Shown: in pieces, positions 38,021-50,767 of the stretch
Layout of the letters: the number at the start of each line of letters is the position of its first letter
Position numbering within the stretch: the stretch's first letter is position 1
Source of the DNA: Limnoperna fortunei
Taxonomy: Eukaryota > Mollusca > Bivalvia > Mytilida > Modiolidae
Length of the DNA: 64,000 nucleotides
Direction: 5' to 3'
Assembly (NCBI GenBank): GCA_944474755.1
Contig: OX104114.1
Span: 45,387,070-45,451,069 of the forward strand
Notes under the pieces: generated by a model
The model's input: only the letters and a program-made list of their open reading frames with translations
Database searches by the model: none
Told to the model about the DNA's origin: nothing
Translations under genes and position numbers: made by a program

Positions 38021-38124
38021 GTGCCGTTTCATAAAGCGATCGTTAGCTTAACGTGCACGTTATCCCATTTAAATTGCATGGGATAACGAGCGCGTTAATT
38101 AGCGATCGCTTTATGAAACGGCAC
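38021..38124. mobile_element. 104-bp fold-back MITE-like element
   Basis: Ends are perfect inverted repeats (GTGCCGTTTCATAAAGCGAT... and its complement), with further inner pairing of CGTTATCCCAT with ATGGGATAACG. Almost the whole unit folds into one hairpin. No clear target-site duplication. Confidence 0.7.
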
Positions 38125-38519
38125 CCATGTTTAGTATTTATTATATTCTAAATTGATTCTGATTATTTAAAATAACACTTTGATAGTTAGCAAAATAAAT
38201 ATTACAATTCCGACATTTTACTAGTTACCATTTATGCAAAAAACAGCTAATGTTAAATTCCAACCTTTCAAAAAATGGAGGGTGTTATGGTATTAAGAAA
38301 CTACGTTTAGACTCGAATCAGTAACACACTGGCTATCTGCATTCCATATATTTGTCAGTGTATTTTCTGAGAGATATCCACTTGAAACTGGAGCGCTCAT
38401 GAAATATGCTGAAGTAATTCAAACTCTAGCCAGCAGATCATGTGACATCGTTGCGTTTATATACTTTTTTGTTTTATTTACACTTTTAGAGAATGGTGCG
38501 AACACGACTTTGAGCACTT

Positions 38520-39970
38520 ATTATGAAATCAGGTCAATCCAGATGTATTGAGATGAAAACGGCTGGTCAATTCTATTGTCGAGACTGTTTGCTCTCCAAA
38601 ACGGATATTAAAAATAGTGTTTTAGTGTTAAAATTATGCCTACACATGTACACCCTGAAGACGACAAACTTTTTGGATGGTAAATATTACTATGATAAAA
38701 TGTTGCATGGGATTAAGTTATCCATGCAAACTTTTCAAAACGTTTAGAACAGCTATTCGCTGGATTATTGATCATCAGTTAAGGGGCTTTTGGTTTCATG
38801 CCTTAGATGATTTTTCTTTACCAGTCAATTCATCACGTTGTCAGCAAACTTTTGAAAGTTTTTAATGACGTCAAATAGGTTTGTCTATCAAGCAAGAAAA
38901 AACTCTTTTCACAACTACTCTATTGACATTCTTGGGTCTTGAGCATGATACAGATTTTGGGGCAATCCGTTTACCGCTTGACAAATTAAAGAAACCTAAA
39001 GATCACTTGAATCGTTTCAGACTTAAACGAAAATTTTTTTTGAACAATACTCTAGTGTTGATAAGTGTATTACACTTTGCATGTTCAGTAATACCAATAT
39101 TTAAACATCTTTCGTATAAACGAGTTTTTCCACCTAATAAAGAATTAATGGTGTATTGTTTTCCTTACAAGCCTGTTTTCCAGCATCTTTAGAACACCTT
39201 TGCCTTATTTATCGTTTACTGTTTTCAGAAAAAAAATTGCAGCATCGACATTGGCAACATATACGTCTGCTATCAGTTTTTTGTTGCAATTGGAAGGGCA
39301 TCGAGACCTATCTGACCATTTTATCATTAATTAAGCTCTGCGATGCTATAATAAAGTGAAGACATGTAAGGCAAAAGAGGCTGCATATAACCTCTTCTAT
39401 GTTAAAAAGTTTATGTTAATCTCTACCCAATACCTGCTCTGCACGCTTTCCACAAAACCTATTCCGTGCGATGTAGTTGTATTTCCTTCCTTTTTAATGT
39501 TTGTGAAATAACAGGTTTGACCACTTCTCAGGGTAACGCCCTTTAGTGTGACATTAAATTTGTTCGTGGGGATAGAGAAGGCTGTAAAATTTAAATGTCA
39601 AAGTTTAAACATAATTTAGGCAAACATATTCCCATACTGTTTCTTCTTAGTAACAAGCTAAACAATATGCTTTGTCCGGTTTATTTTTTATGGACCTACC
39701 TGCAACTAAAGTGTAAGGGGTATACCAAATAATACCAAAGAACAACCTCTTTTCAACTTTATGGATAATAGCCTTATTACACACAAATTTCCAATATTCA
39801 ACTGCAACAATCCTTAAAATTTGCAGGTTTAAATATAAAAAAAACTATAAAGCACATAGTTTTAGAATTGGGGCAGCAACAACTGCTTGAGCAAATGGGT
39901 TTTATGAGGAACAAATTCAGCAAATGGGTCGTTGGAAAAGCCTTAACAAAATACATTAGAATTACACTAT
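38520..39970 (+). pseudogene. DIRS-like (tyrosine recombinase) retroelement remnant
   Basis: Broken frames in order on the plus strand. Near 38760-38860 is RGFWFHALDDFS (reverse-transcriptase region). At 38881 onward is SIKQEKTLFTTTLLTFLGLE then IRLPLDKLKKPKDHLNRF, the connection after the RT palm in DIRS-type elements. Near 39855-39965 is HSFRIGAATTA-stop-ANGFYEEQIQQMGRWKS, the HxxR box and surroundings of a tyrosine recombinase. Elements of this class integrate by recombinase rather than by an integrase. Stops and frameshifts show it is dead. Confidence 0.78.
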
Positions 39971-41040
39971 TGAGTCTTCACGAAGCATTTGGGGAAAAAG
40001 GGCTCATTGTTGCCTCATGACAAAATATCCCAATGATACTCGTGTTTGCGAACACATGGTACAAGGACCTTTGTGTCATTGATTTTTTGTATAATAGTAT
40101 GGAGTCTACAGTCAGCCAGTGTGTTCTACTTTTCGATTGTTGTTTTGTATTGGACTTTTACATGCACATGTATATGAAGGATTTCATACATTGTTGTGTG
40201 GATTTTTCACAGTACGTATTAAATCATTTACTCTATTAAGTTGAGTTCATGGAGGCACGGGCATCTGTATTTGAGAGCAATGTACATGATATGTATGATT
40301 TTTTTAAGAATATGTGAATAGGGTCTCTGTACATTGTTTCATAAAAGACGATTTTTGAAATCATTTATACACATGTTTAATTATGTTCTTTTTTACAAAC
40401 TTTTATTGTTAGGATTTATATCAATCAATCCATACTATGGTGGCGATTTTAAGCTACATCTTGTCACATATTAGATTGAAGATACATATTGTTCTTGTGA
40501 ATAGGTATTCCGTATTGTGATCAAATGTGTTTTATATTTAATATGAATTAAATGTGTTTCAGTTTGTTTAGACAATTTACTCACTATTCATTGCGGACAC
40601 TAATATATACTGAGTTTATTACTGGTTGGTCCTTTATGCCCAAATTGTACCCGTCTCTAACACTCGGCGTAAAATATTTGGCCCAAATGGCGAATCCGTG
40701 GTAAAATCTGTTTATATACTCTGGCGCAAATGAATATTTTCTTCAGCATAAACACATGTTTGCTGTTTCAGTGTTGGAGTGTGTAACCACTGTTTGTTTC
40801 GTGCTATAGTTTGATTGTCCTCTTCCATCAAAAGGAAATCTAATTCCCGCACTGGGTAGCTTTGCAGGTTGTAACCAGGGAACCGCTCAAAAACCGATTT
40901 TGACGGAGAATAATGGTATTGTGATTTTAAAAACATACAGAATATAGACACCAAGAGTTATTTCTGTTTGTGTTTCTAAACAATCAAAATGCTGTATCCG
41001 ACACACTACTGCACATGATATTGTCTCTGAATTCGTTTTC
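39971..41040. other. No gene recognised
   Basis: AT-rich sequence. An 80-codon minus-strand frame at 40954-40712 has no recognised match. Confidence 0.35.
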
Positions 41041-41306
41041 GTATTTTATGGATGAAGGTGATAACAAAATACCGAACACCGATGAAACTGTCAAAAAAGA
41101 CAATCCACAAAATTAAAGTCCGAGAGACTGGCAAACTCCAGAACAAACATCCAACATAAAGCAACTACAGCAATGGTCCTGACTTGGTACAGGCATTTCA
41201 AAAGAAATGGCGGGTTAAACCAGGTTTTATGGCATGCCTAATCTCCCGCTTCAATAACTGTAGAATGTGAGTTGGTGAGTTGATTAAAATAGATGGGCAT
41301 AATATA
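41041..41306 (-). mobile_element. Penelope-like element copy A, 3' part
   Basis: It aligns with 53190-53441 (CAATGGTCCTGACTTGGT, TTAAACCAGGTTTTATGG, GTTGATTAAAATAGATGGGC). The alignment stops at the TA that begins the inserted element and resumes at 45172, so copy A is split. Confidence 0.75.
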
Positions 41307-41329
41307 CAGTCCCTGGAACGTATTAGTTA

Positions 41330-41610
41330 ACGATGTTATCGTTCGTACATCGTCCGCTTATCGTTCGTACATCGTCCGTACATCGTTTGTACATCGTACG
41401 TATATCGTTCGTATATGGTACCGTATAACGTATAGTATATCGTGCATCGTTTTCACCAGCGTGCATCGTATGGTGGATCGTTTGTTCTATCGTTTATCGT
41501 ATGGTTTTTCGTTTATGTTAGCGTATATCGTAATGTTTATCATACATCGTATGGTTTATCGTTTGCGTTTTCGTTCGCCATATTGTTGTTCTGTCAAATT
41601 AGCGTACATT
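41330..41610. repeat. Subterminal ATCGT-rich satellite-like block, left
   Basis: Dense degenerate repeats of TATCGT, CATCGT and GTTCGTACATCGTC. A similar block in inverted orientation lies at about 44950-45145 inside the right end of the same element. Confidence 0.75.
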
Positions 41611-41822
41611 GTATAATGCTTGGGTAATTTGATTTTACATGTACATCGATCTTATTTACGTTTAGTAAACTGCAACATTAAATAACATATTTCTGCTCTA
41701 AGAATAATAACTGTGCATTAATAGTTTTTAAATAACTTTGAATCATTGATGTAAAAAAGTTTATTGCATTAAACAGGATCTGAATTTTCTTTTTATATAA
41801 TATAAACTGCAATTGAGTTGTT

Positions 41823-41823
<1 letters not shown>

Positions 41824-41882
<59 letters not shown>

Positions 41883-41907
41883 ATGAATAAATAAATAAAT
41901 AAATGAA

Positions 41908-41978
<71 letters not shown>

Positions 41979-41981
41979 ATA
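41824..41981. repeat. (AAAT)n microsatellite, about 158 bp
   Basis: Nearly perfect tetranucleotide run with two AATG interruptions near 41882 and 41902. The open frames encoding FIYLFIYL peptides on the minus strand are artefacts of this repeat. Confidence 0.95.
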
Positions 41982-44285
41982 TTCTTTAAGTCGATACGAA
42001 TACATCGGAACATACAACAAAGTTTTATGTAAAGTCAATATGGTTTATAAAATAAGAACACCAGCTGTTTAACCGACATTGTCCTAGGGAACATGACAAT
42101 TTGTGTGTAGTTTATATATGCACTTAATTGATACAAGCAATAAACAGGTACACTGAACAGGAGATATGATACCGATTTTTTAAATTAAATAAATTCATTT
42201 ATAAATTATAAATAAAATATTAATAGTCGATGCTACAGATAGCAGGAACTGCTACACTTGTTTACAATAGCTACAGTAATGTAGCTCCGCCGACATAAAA
42301 CAATGTTCAAATTAGTTAATTAATGTAGCTTTTGTGCGTAATTGCATTTATGAGACACTCCTATTTCAAAATGATTTAATACCTTTTTTATATTTTTTCT
42401 ATATTTAATTTTGAGCTGTCTTATGGATGAGTATTCGTACATATATGTAGGATCCTGGTTTTGCGTACGCATGTAACAAGGGGGACTAAAATATTATGTT
42501 TGTTAAAATATAAGGATTTTTCATAAGTACCCATGTTAGTTTGTAATTAAACAAAAACTTGATGTATTTGTTCGAACTTTGAATATGACCGCTTGCATCC
42601 GAATTGATTTAAAATTATAACATTAATCAACAATATTTACTCGTATGTCTAATCCCATTCTATCAAAACGATGAAATATAAATACCGAAAATGAAGAGCT
42701 TTTTCTTTGGCTTCCCTAACAGATAATTTACGAGATATCTAAAATAAATACAGGCATCTCCACCTTTCCATCAACTAAATATAATGTCGGCCGTATGACA
42801 TCGTTACTTCGAAATTAGAGTACTTATCAAAAGATAATCAAGTTGTTATATAAATTACACTGTAATAAGATCACTTCAAAGGGACACGTTATCCTCTGTT
42901 ACCATTGCATGAACATATTAACAATTAACGTATCTTACTTGTGCACCTTTGTACCCCAGGTAGCTACACGTAAATGACACGTATACATCATTTAATACAT
43001 AGTAACAATCATTACATGTACAATAAAATTACGTTTTCGAACTTTATAGTGCATGACGTGCTTATTTTTAAAATTTTATTTTAAATTGAAATTTATTTAA
43101 AAAAACGTATGTTTGGAACACAAAATTCATCAATGGTCTTGTATTTAAAAGTGTTGTGAAGAAATATTCAAATACTGTGCAACTAAAAACTAACTAAAAT
43201 GTGTGTGCGCTCGACTTCATTCCTCTTTCCTTGCCGAAAAGTTAAGGGCTTCCACCAGGTTCTCTCTATTCCGCACCCCCTTCCCCCCTCCCCCCCCCCC
43301 GCCTGCGGAAAAGTGCTGAAAGTAACTTCAAACAATAAATCAAATTTTTTTCAGGTAATCAAAAACCTAAACTCATGGTAAAATTTAGTGCAAATATTTT
43401 GAGCTTTAAAGTGTATCAACAACGCATTAAACTGTTAAAAGACACTGTGGCGATTGGAATTGTTAATTTGGAAATACGTCTTGGGTTTTGTTGATTCAAA
43501 GCTAATTACAATCTTTAAAAAAATTTCTCACTTAAATCGGAGTACATTACTGTTATTTTTTTAAGGTTGATTGATTAGCTCAGATGTTATCTAACTGAAT
43601 TCTCTATGTTATAATGCATACGTATGTTTTGTGCGTGACATTGTACGGTGAAAACAAATGGTGCACTCGATTTGAATTCATGTTTGTCAGGTACTTGTCC
43701 AGGGTCGGTGATTCTCTCTGTCTCCCTATGTAAAGATTTAAAGTGTTCGATTTTAAAGCTAGTTTGGTACTTTCGACAATAAAGAAGAATTAACCTTCAC
43801 AACGCTACATACAGTTTTACGATATTTACAACAGGGACGAAAAACGTCTTGTTAAAAGACACTTCATTTAAATTAATAAAAGACACTTCTTTTAAATTCA
43901 TAACTGCAAATGGATGAATTACACTATAAAGTATAATCTGAATCGTTGTCTTGGATGATCGCGTAAAATCACCTGTCATTTAATATACACATGTGTCATT
44001 CTTTACGATTGGTAAGTTCCCGCGGCGACGCAAACTTATTTACCACCTAAGACATATAAACAATCAGTAACTGTAGATAAGAAAACAAAAATAGTTCTAG
44101 CTGAAACAAAGAACATGTAGTGACAACAATTTTATAGTTTAACACTTTGTACTACTGTACAAAAACGCGTCTGTGAACACAGTTAACGATCTTTTTAAAT
44201 TTAAGAAAGATGTATCAGTAATATTAATGAATAAATATATAGTTTAAAGAATATACTACATGTATTATAGCTGAATATCTGTATA

Positions 44286-44358
<73 letters not shown>
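44286..44358. repeat. (TTGA)n microsatellite
   Basis: About 18 TTGA/GATT units without interruption, inside the TA-flanked element. Confidence 0.95.
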
Positions 44359-44949
44359 CTTCCAGCAAGCAATATTTTTCCTTATTTTCGGGACTTAATA
44401 TTTGACTTTACACATAAACAAAGTACATATTTAATGATAGAGATCTAAGAGTTATTTTGAATCGATTTACCCTCAGCACAAAGGGAAATTTTCAGGTACA
44501 CATACGGCAACAGAAAAAGTTTAACAATAGTTTTTTTTAAACCGCAACAATGTTACTATTTGTAAATGACTGGCTCATTTAATAAGGTAGGAACTTGATG
44601 AAAGGTACATGTATAGGAGTTACTGCCTTTAAAACATATAGACAGAATTGTTTAACTTTGTCGGCTTTTTCAATCGAATGAATGTAAACGCTTGTGTTGA
44701 GAAATGTAGATAAGGTTTAAGTTATTTTTTTAAATTTATTTAAAACAGAGGTCAAAGTAATGTTATTAATCAACGAAGTTCTATAACAAAATACATAGCG
44801 TTATATATGGATGCTAAATTTTAGGCACATGATTGGGCTCCGTTATCAATTAAGTACCTTTTAAATTATTATGTATCTAGTTAAACTAGTAAATGCCTTC
44901 AATACTGAAAAATAAACCATTTATACCAAGAACAATCATTTAACACTGC

Positions 44950-45145
44950 AATGACGACATAAAAAACGATGCACCATACGATAGACGAAACGATCTATTA
45001 AAACGATAAACGCCGTCTCACCGTTTCTATCGTATATCGTATCGTATATCGTTTCATGTATCGTGCGTACATCGTTCATATATCGCGCGTACATCGTCCA
45101 TATCGTCCGTTCATCGTTCGTACATCGTTCGTGCATCGTGCGTTT
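44950..45145. repeat. Subterminal ATCGT-rich satellite-like block, right
   Basis: ATACGATAGACG, TATCGTATCGTATATCGT and ACATCGTTCGTACATCGT words, in the inverted relation to the left block. Confidence 0.7.
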
Positions 45146-45171
45146 TGTTAACTCATACGTTCCAGGGACTG

Positions 45172-45930
45172 TACCACTAGTCACTAATAGATTTATCAAA
45201 CAATCATCGTAGCACGTTCATTGTACACTGAATTCAAAATTAGGAAAATTATCTGCAGCCATATTTTCAAACGAGATAAAATATTTTTGACAAGGAAGTT
45301 GTATCTGTAGTGAAACTTCTTAAAGGTGCAGACGAGTCATTTTTTTCTTATAATCTTGGTTTTATAAGTTTATCCCGAAGAAATAGCTGACGTTTGCAAA
45401 AATCAGTATATCAGGAAGCTCTTGTATACCTGATCAGGAGGAGCTGGAATATTGCTGAATAAATAAGGAAAATTTATAATTTTGAAATTTAAATCGTCTT
45501 GTTTGTCGTAAATTCTTGTGCTAGGATGACCGTTGGTGTCATATTTGAGGTGTAAGTCTAAAAGTGAGGTAGATGAAGCTGTTTCTGTGGTTTCTTTAAT
45601 TTCTAGTTCTGAAGGATTTATTAACAGAAGCCAATCAGTGATTTGAGGGTTTTTAATTAAAAGGACATCATCAATATACCTTTATGTAAAATTAAAGGAT
45701 ATAGCTTCTGCTATCTTCTTGTCTTCAATAAGAAGGGGTTGGGCACAGTTTGTACGTATTGGAATTCCGATTGTCTGTTGAAAAACACATCCTCCAAAAG
45801 TAACAAATATGTTGTCGATCGGAAAATCTAGCATAATACAAACCTGTTCTTCGCTGTAGCATAATTTTCCTTTAAGTTCTTTAGAAGAAAAAAACGTATG
45901 GTTTTCAAAGTTAACATTTATAAATTACAA
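45172..45930 (-). pseudogene. Penelope-like element copy A, reverse-transcriptase remnant
   Basis: Minus-strand frames read LDFPIDNIFVTFGGCVFQQT, IGIP.RTNCA, then after a deletion RYIDDVLLIKNPQITDWLLL, SELEIKETTETASSTSLLDL, HLKYDTNGHPSTRIYDKQDD and FNFKIINFPYLFSNIPAPP with stops and shifts. GIPxGTNCAP, YIDD and the LDL...Y...G...T.IYDK block are diagnostic of Penelope-like reverse transcriptases. A deletion between TNCA and the YIDD region and stop codons make it non-functional. Continues in 41041-41306 across the inserted element. Confidence 0.8.
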
Positions 45931-48129
45931 TCTTGATTTGACTTGCGTGGGCAGTCTTACAATGATACTGTCGACAAACTATTAGATAAATAATACGTAT
46001 TTTAGCTGGCGCTTGCCGTCATCGGTTAGGTTGCTCTGAACTCAACGTACATGCTGCAGAGACGGTCAACATAACACATATAGTCCATCGTTTAAAATAA
46101 AGCAGCAATAAGAAATTAGGCATTGTTCTGACCATCAGTGCTATTTGGATATCTCAGTCTACTGATAAAAACACTTAACTTAACTTTAATAAACTTTTTT
46201 GTTTAAATTTGTTTGTTTTCACTTGATTGATTTTTTGACAATCATTTTAGAACGGCAAAGTTAAAAAATTAAAAAGACTGACATTAAGACTTCCTATCAG
46301 AAATAAAAACCGGACGCAATAATATAGCTGACAAAGTGCTTAAAATTGTGGTAAGCCCGTTTCGAACTATTTAAATCATTTGTCAAGTGTCTTTCATTGA
46401 ATTGAATAACAGACGATAATAGTATACCTTTCGTGTTTCTTCCACCAGTACATACACCGACCATTTTCTGATTGCAGAACAGTAATAATCCATTTTTTCA
46501 AAATTAAAATAAATACAAGATTCCCCACTTATATTTGATTTTACCGATTAATATATAGGTTAGCAGTTAGCAGTTCTTATATTCATATGTATCAATTATC
46601 AGCATGTCATATTTTTCAGGTCTTGAAATTGCTTGCTTGAATGCTGTTGAACCCAACGAACTGCTTAGCTCCTCACCAGGTGGATGATCGAAATGACTCT
46701 TTTGTTTAGGTGGGAGAGGGCTGGTGTCAGATTTTAATAGAAGAGACTGACACAGATCATATTGTGTGTCGTGTTTGGAGACTGCCACACATTTTTTAAC
46801 AATAAATGTAGATTTCGAAAAAGAATATTGTAGCCACTAAAAAATACAAAATGAAACTTAATTTCAAACGAAATTATAGCAGAAATCTAGTATCTATTCC
46901 GAACGATAAACTTTGTGGCTTTTCCCTGCCATAAAAATAACAATGCCAAAACCAATTAAAATTGCTCAACATGTCATTCACTATTTTACAAAATTGAATA
47001 ATGAAATTAGGCTCATTCTGTAAGTAAGCTAAGCAATTTTAAGCCGCAGTTATGCTTTTTATTATCTTTGACTTCACTTACTTTTTTGTATTCGTCCTGT
47101 TGTTTCACGCCTTTAGTTCGTTATTTTTATTTTTTAAATGGGTATTTCTCCGGCCATAATTGATTTTTTAAAGAGTGGACATATTATATTGTTAATCCGT
47201 TCAGACACTGTGTTATCTGACTGTGTGACTGTATATGTTGTTTAAATCCTTCTATTTGTTATAATTTCAGTTGTAGCTAATTTGGTAGTTTCCTGAGTCT
47301 ATTTTTATTGTTGAATTGTGAGGCTATTGTTTGCTTACAACCTTAAATATATTGATTTAATTCGCATAAATATAGCATTAGTGCACTGGATAAACAAATG
47401 TAAGAATGAAGCAGAAAAGGAGGAAAGACGATGATCAAGGTTTTGTGCCGAATAATTACAATATTATTAAGCAAATGCACTCATATTATGTTTATGTACG
47501 ATATTTACACACATGCTTCATAATTATGTAATTTCTGTTTCTGTTTATTTCAAAACGATTTAAAAAATACAAACCCATGTCAGACACACATTACGCATTT
47601 GTATTGTGAATAATCTTTGAGTGCGTTGTATATATTTTGACACAAATCGATTCTTATGAAAAATAGCAAAAAAAACCCGACCAAATAACAAGATCTGGAA
47701 GTCAAGGACATTTACAATACCGGATACAGACAAACATTAGCTCAAAACAAAAACAAAAAACTCAAAAACTGAAAATGAGTAACCTGAATTCTATAAAAAC
47801 CCTGGGTGCACTCAGTTGCTCCGGAGGAGTTAGCAGTACCTGCATCTAATTAGACACCTGTTGAATTATTCATTGTCATGTCTAGTAAAATGTCTAATCC
47901 AGGAATAGGAAACACTAATTATAAATCAGCGAAATGTCCTATGTATTAGAGAGATTGATTTTCAATATTTATTCATTGTGACGACAATAGAACTTCTGGA
48001 GAGATAACATCAACCTAGGTACAACAAACCATTGTTTGAGTAGTTTAGTAGACAAAAGCAGTGATCGGTCTAGAAAATCGGAATTCCGATCGGGAGATCT
48101 AGAATAACGTATAAGTAGTAAAATGTACA
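45931..48129. other. No gene recognised
   Basis: AT-rich. A 73-codon minus-strand frame at 46788-46567 (SPLPPKQKSHFDHPPGEELS) is less AT-driven than its neighbours, but I cannot assign it. Part of 47490-47650 is paralogous to 34831-34990. Confidence 0.35.
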
Positions 48130-49290
48130 TACCATATACTTAAGCTGCTGTAATGATGCTGTCGATGAACTGGGAGTGAACAATTGGAAAATTGAAGTCA
48201 TCACGAAGTATGTCTAAGTAAGAGGCTGACGGTAGTGTATCTGTGGTGTCTTTAATTTCAAGGTCGCAAGGGTAAATTTAGGTATTTTGTAATTCATTAT
48301 AATGTATTGTATTATTGAATGTATGAATAAATGTGTTTAATTAATTAAATAAAATGTGAATAGTCACCAAATTTAGCATAGTTCGGGATAAAACATCATC
48401 AAATATAGCGGAATATGAAATTTAAGATAAGGACCATTGTCTAATTTTTGTTTAGTAGGCCTTCTAAGAGTAAGAAAATTCGGCGATGGGAGCAGCACAA
48501 GTAGTACACATGTCAATACCCACAGTCTGTTGAAACATTTATCCTCGAAATATGACGAATATGTTGTCAATCAGAAAATCTTACATTTCAAAGATTTGGT
48601 CTGCAGTATATTGATTATTTGATTTAGATTAATTGATGACACCTAGTAAGTACTGTCATGACTAATTACCGAGTACTTTTATCTTCTCTTTCCGTTTTTG
48701 TTGTTTTGAAAAAGCAGCGTTTAATAATATCTTTAAGCATTGTTTTAAGCTGCATATGAGGTATGGCCGTGTAAAGCGTCAAAAATCAAATATTTTGATG
48801 TAGACCCCAAGATGTTTTTAAGGTCTTTCTTGTTTTTAATAACTACACCTAATTTATGACACTCCTGGAGTAGAAAGTGTCATTGTATTATTTTTGTAGT
48901 CTAGTTTTTATTGTTGTTTAAATAGTGGCCAGGAGTTGCGATAGTGTTTGTTTTGGTAGTGCACTTGCTATTAACGCTGTTTGTGTGAATTTGTTGGGAA
49001 TTTTGGTATCCAATACAATAAGAGAAGATCACAGTCTTCGACTTTGATTTTGAGACCTACGAATGCCAACACCGATTTACTAAAAGCGTAGTGAATGTGT
49101 TAGTAAGATCAATATCTCTGAAGATTGAATCAATAAAAAATGTAATGTTATAATTTCAGTTGTTGTATTTAGGTTCAAGGCATTTTGGACAAAATATTGC
49201 GGAGTCTTTCATTGTCAATGTTAAGATCTCCTGTTATCACGTGACCTGAAGGTCTATATAAAAACGGGAATAGTGGCAAGAGCAGTAATG
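48130..49290 (-). pseudogene. Penelope-like element copy C, heavily decayed
   Basis: Short minus-strand matches in the expected order: SGHVITGDLNI near 49240, LYWIPK-like near 49015, DTVHTTLPHMRLK near 48750, a QTVGIDMCTTCA stretch near 48520, and LEIKDTTDTLPSASYLDI near 48220. Each is in a different frame, with stops between. Confidence 0.65.
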
Positions 49291-49974
49291 GGGTTTGGCT
49301 TTGAAGTCATTGATCAAAAGAAATTGGAGATAATGGGTGCAATGTGGGTAACATAGGTATAGGTTATAATCGAACCGAGTTTATTTTGGAAGTATGTTGA
49401 AATTTTGGAAGATATTAACAAGATTGAAAGCATATATGCTAATGTTTGCAAAAAGTTAAGAAACAAACTAGGTTCTTGTTCATCATTGTGTGTGTAAAAC
49501 GGTTTGAACAGTATGTGCTTTTAAATGTTCAAAATAATAGATACTAATTTATACAGAGTGGGCGAATTGTCTGTTAACCGGTCAACACTTTGTATCATTT
49601 ACGTGTAATTTTCCAATTTGTTTCCCATTTCTACGTTATCATTAAGTGATTATCAATTAGTAACAGAATATGTAGTTGGGTCTAGTTCCGTTTTGTCATG
49701 TCTTTATACATCACAGTAAACCGAAACATTAAAATGAAATGCAAGGTTTCTTTAAAACGGATCGACTTTGAAAATTAGAGAAAGTGAAAAAATCTTAATC
49801 CAAGCAAGGACTAAAAGAATTCCACTTTACGTTATTTGGCTAAGTATTGACTGCCCAAATCTATTCCACAAAGTATCGCTAAAGACGTATTGTATTTAAA
49901 GAAACAAATAAGGAGTTAAACTCGGTCCATTAAACAATTGTTAATATTAAGTAATTAATAATTTGTCTACCAAC

Positions 49975-50107
49975 CTGGACTTTTGGGGCAATTTCATCGT
50001 CCACACTGGATGTTTCCTTTGTCAGTATGGCTGGGCATACAAACCCAATCATTGCAACAATCACACAAGCAAAAATGAATTTCATCTTCCTACAACGGTC
50101 GATAGTA
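49975..50107 (-). CDS. Signal-peptide exon of secreted-protein gene 2
   Basis: Acceptor CAACACAG, then ATG at 50085 and 37 codons: MKFIFACVIVAMIGFVCPAI, then LTKETSSVDDEIAPKVQ, ending CAG|GTTGG in phase 0. The first about 20 residues are a good signal peptide. It is paralogous to gene 1 at 37239-37115, including splice sites. I found no EF-hand exon downstream of this copy; a decayed Penelope-like element lies there instead, so it may be a partial duplicate. Confidence 0.68.
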
Positions 50108-50701
50108 CTGTGTTGCTTTAACAATTTACGATGTACGTGTAATTAAATTTTATTCTTCAACTACATGTATTGTAACTTTAGTAAAAACATGCACTGCTTA
50201 TGAAAGCTGTTGGTTGCTTCTAACATGCGCATTTTAGTACTACAGACGGAAATGCTTATACCACTAAATCATTTTGTTAGTGTTGCTTGTATGTTTGTAA
50301 GTTTTCTGTGAGCCATATCTTTGTAGGAAAAATAAACCAAAGATAACGAGGAGTGTTCAAGATAGGCTAAGGACGAACAAAAGCATGGAAGAGCCATGAC
50401 TGTCATTCAATCAAAAGATTTAGTACTTTTGCTAACTTTTCGTAGCTAATTTTATTCATTTGCCTGTTATATGCATAAGATGGTTAAAAAACAACTTTAA
50501 AGGACACATTCGGCATTTAAATACAAATTAGAAAGCTTTACACTAGTAATGTATAATCGTAATGCGTTTGAAAAACAGACCCATTCCTAATAAATATCTG
50601 AATGTTAGTTATTGATTGAAGATAAACCAATAACGAAATAATACCAATCGTAAACAAAAAAATCTAAGTGAAAACACGGTAACTTTAATCTGCGTACTTA
50701 C

Positions 50702-50733
50702 CACAGCCCTAACAAAAGTTCTTGTATGTGATG
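50702..50733 (-). other. 5' UTR exon of secreted-protein gene 2
   Basis: Ends at GCTGTG|GTAAGT (donor 50701-50700). Position relative to the TATA box matches gene 1. The start is an estimate. Confidence 0.5.
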
Positions 50734-50757
50734 TGAGCTTTTTCAGTTCTACTCCTT

Positions 50758-50767
50758 CTTATATAGC
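50758..50767 (-). promoter_or_regulatory. TATA box of secreted-protein gene 2
   Basis: GCTATATAAG on the minus strand, preceded by TTTTATTCGT. Identical core to the gene 1 promoter. Confidence 0.65.

Larger units (their letters stand above)
41307..45171. mobile_element. 3.9-kb TA-flanked inverted-repeat element
   Basis: The left end reads TA|CAGTCCCTGGAACGTATTAG and the right end is its inverted copy, CCAGGGACTG|TA. The 14-bp terminal repeat CAGTCCCTGGAACG is perfect, and further subterminal words (AGTTAAC, then many ATCGT-type words) are also inverted. The paralogous unoccupied site at 53440-53441 has one TA, so TA is a target-site duplication as in Tc1/mariner-type transposition. The interior has no transposase frame; it holds AT-rich DNA and two long microsatellites, so it is presumably non-autonomous. 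Confidence 0.82.

Noticed and set aside
41678..42038. Minus-strand frames encoding repeated FIYL residues, resembling membrane proteins
   Set aside because: They are translations of the (AAAT)n microsatellite.
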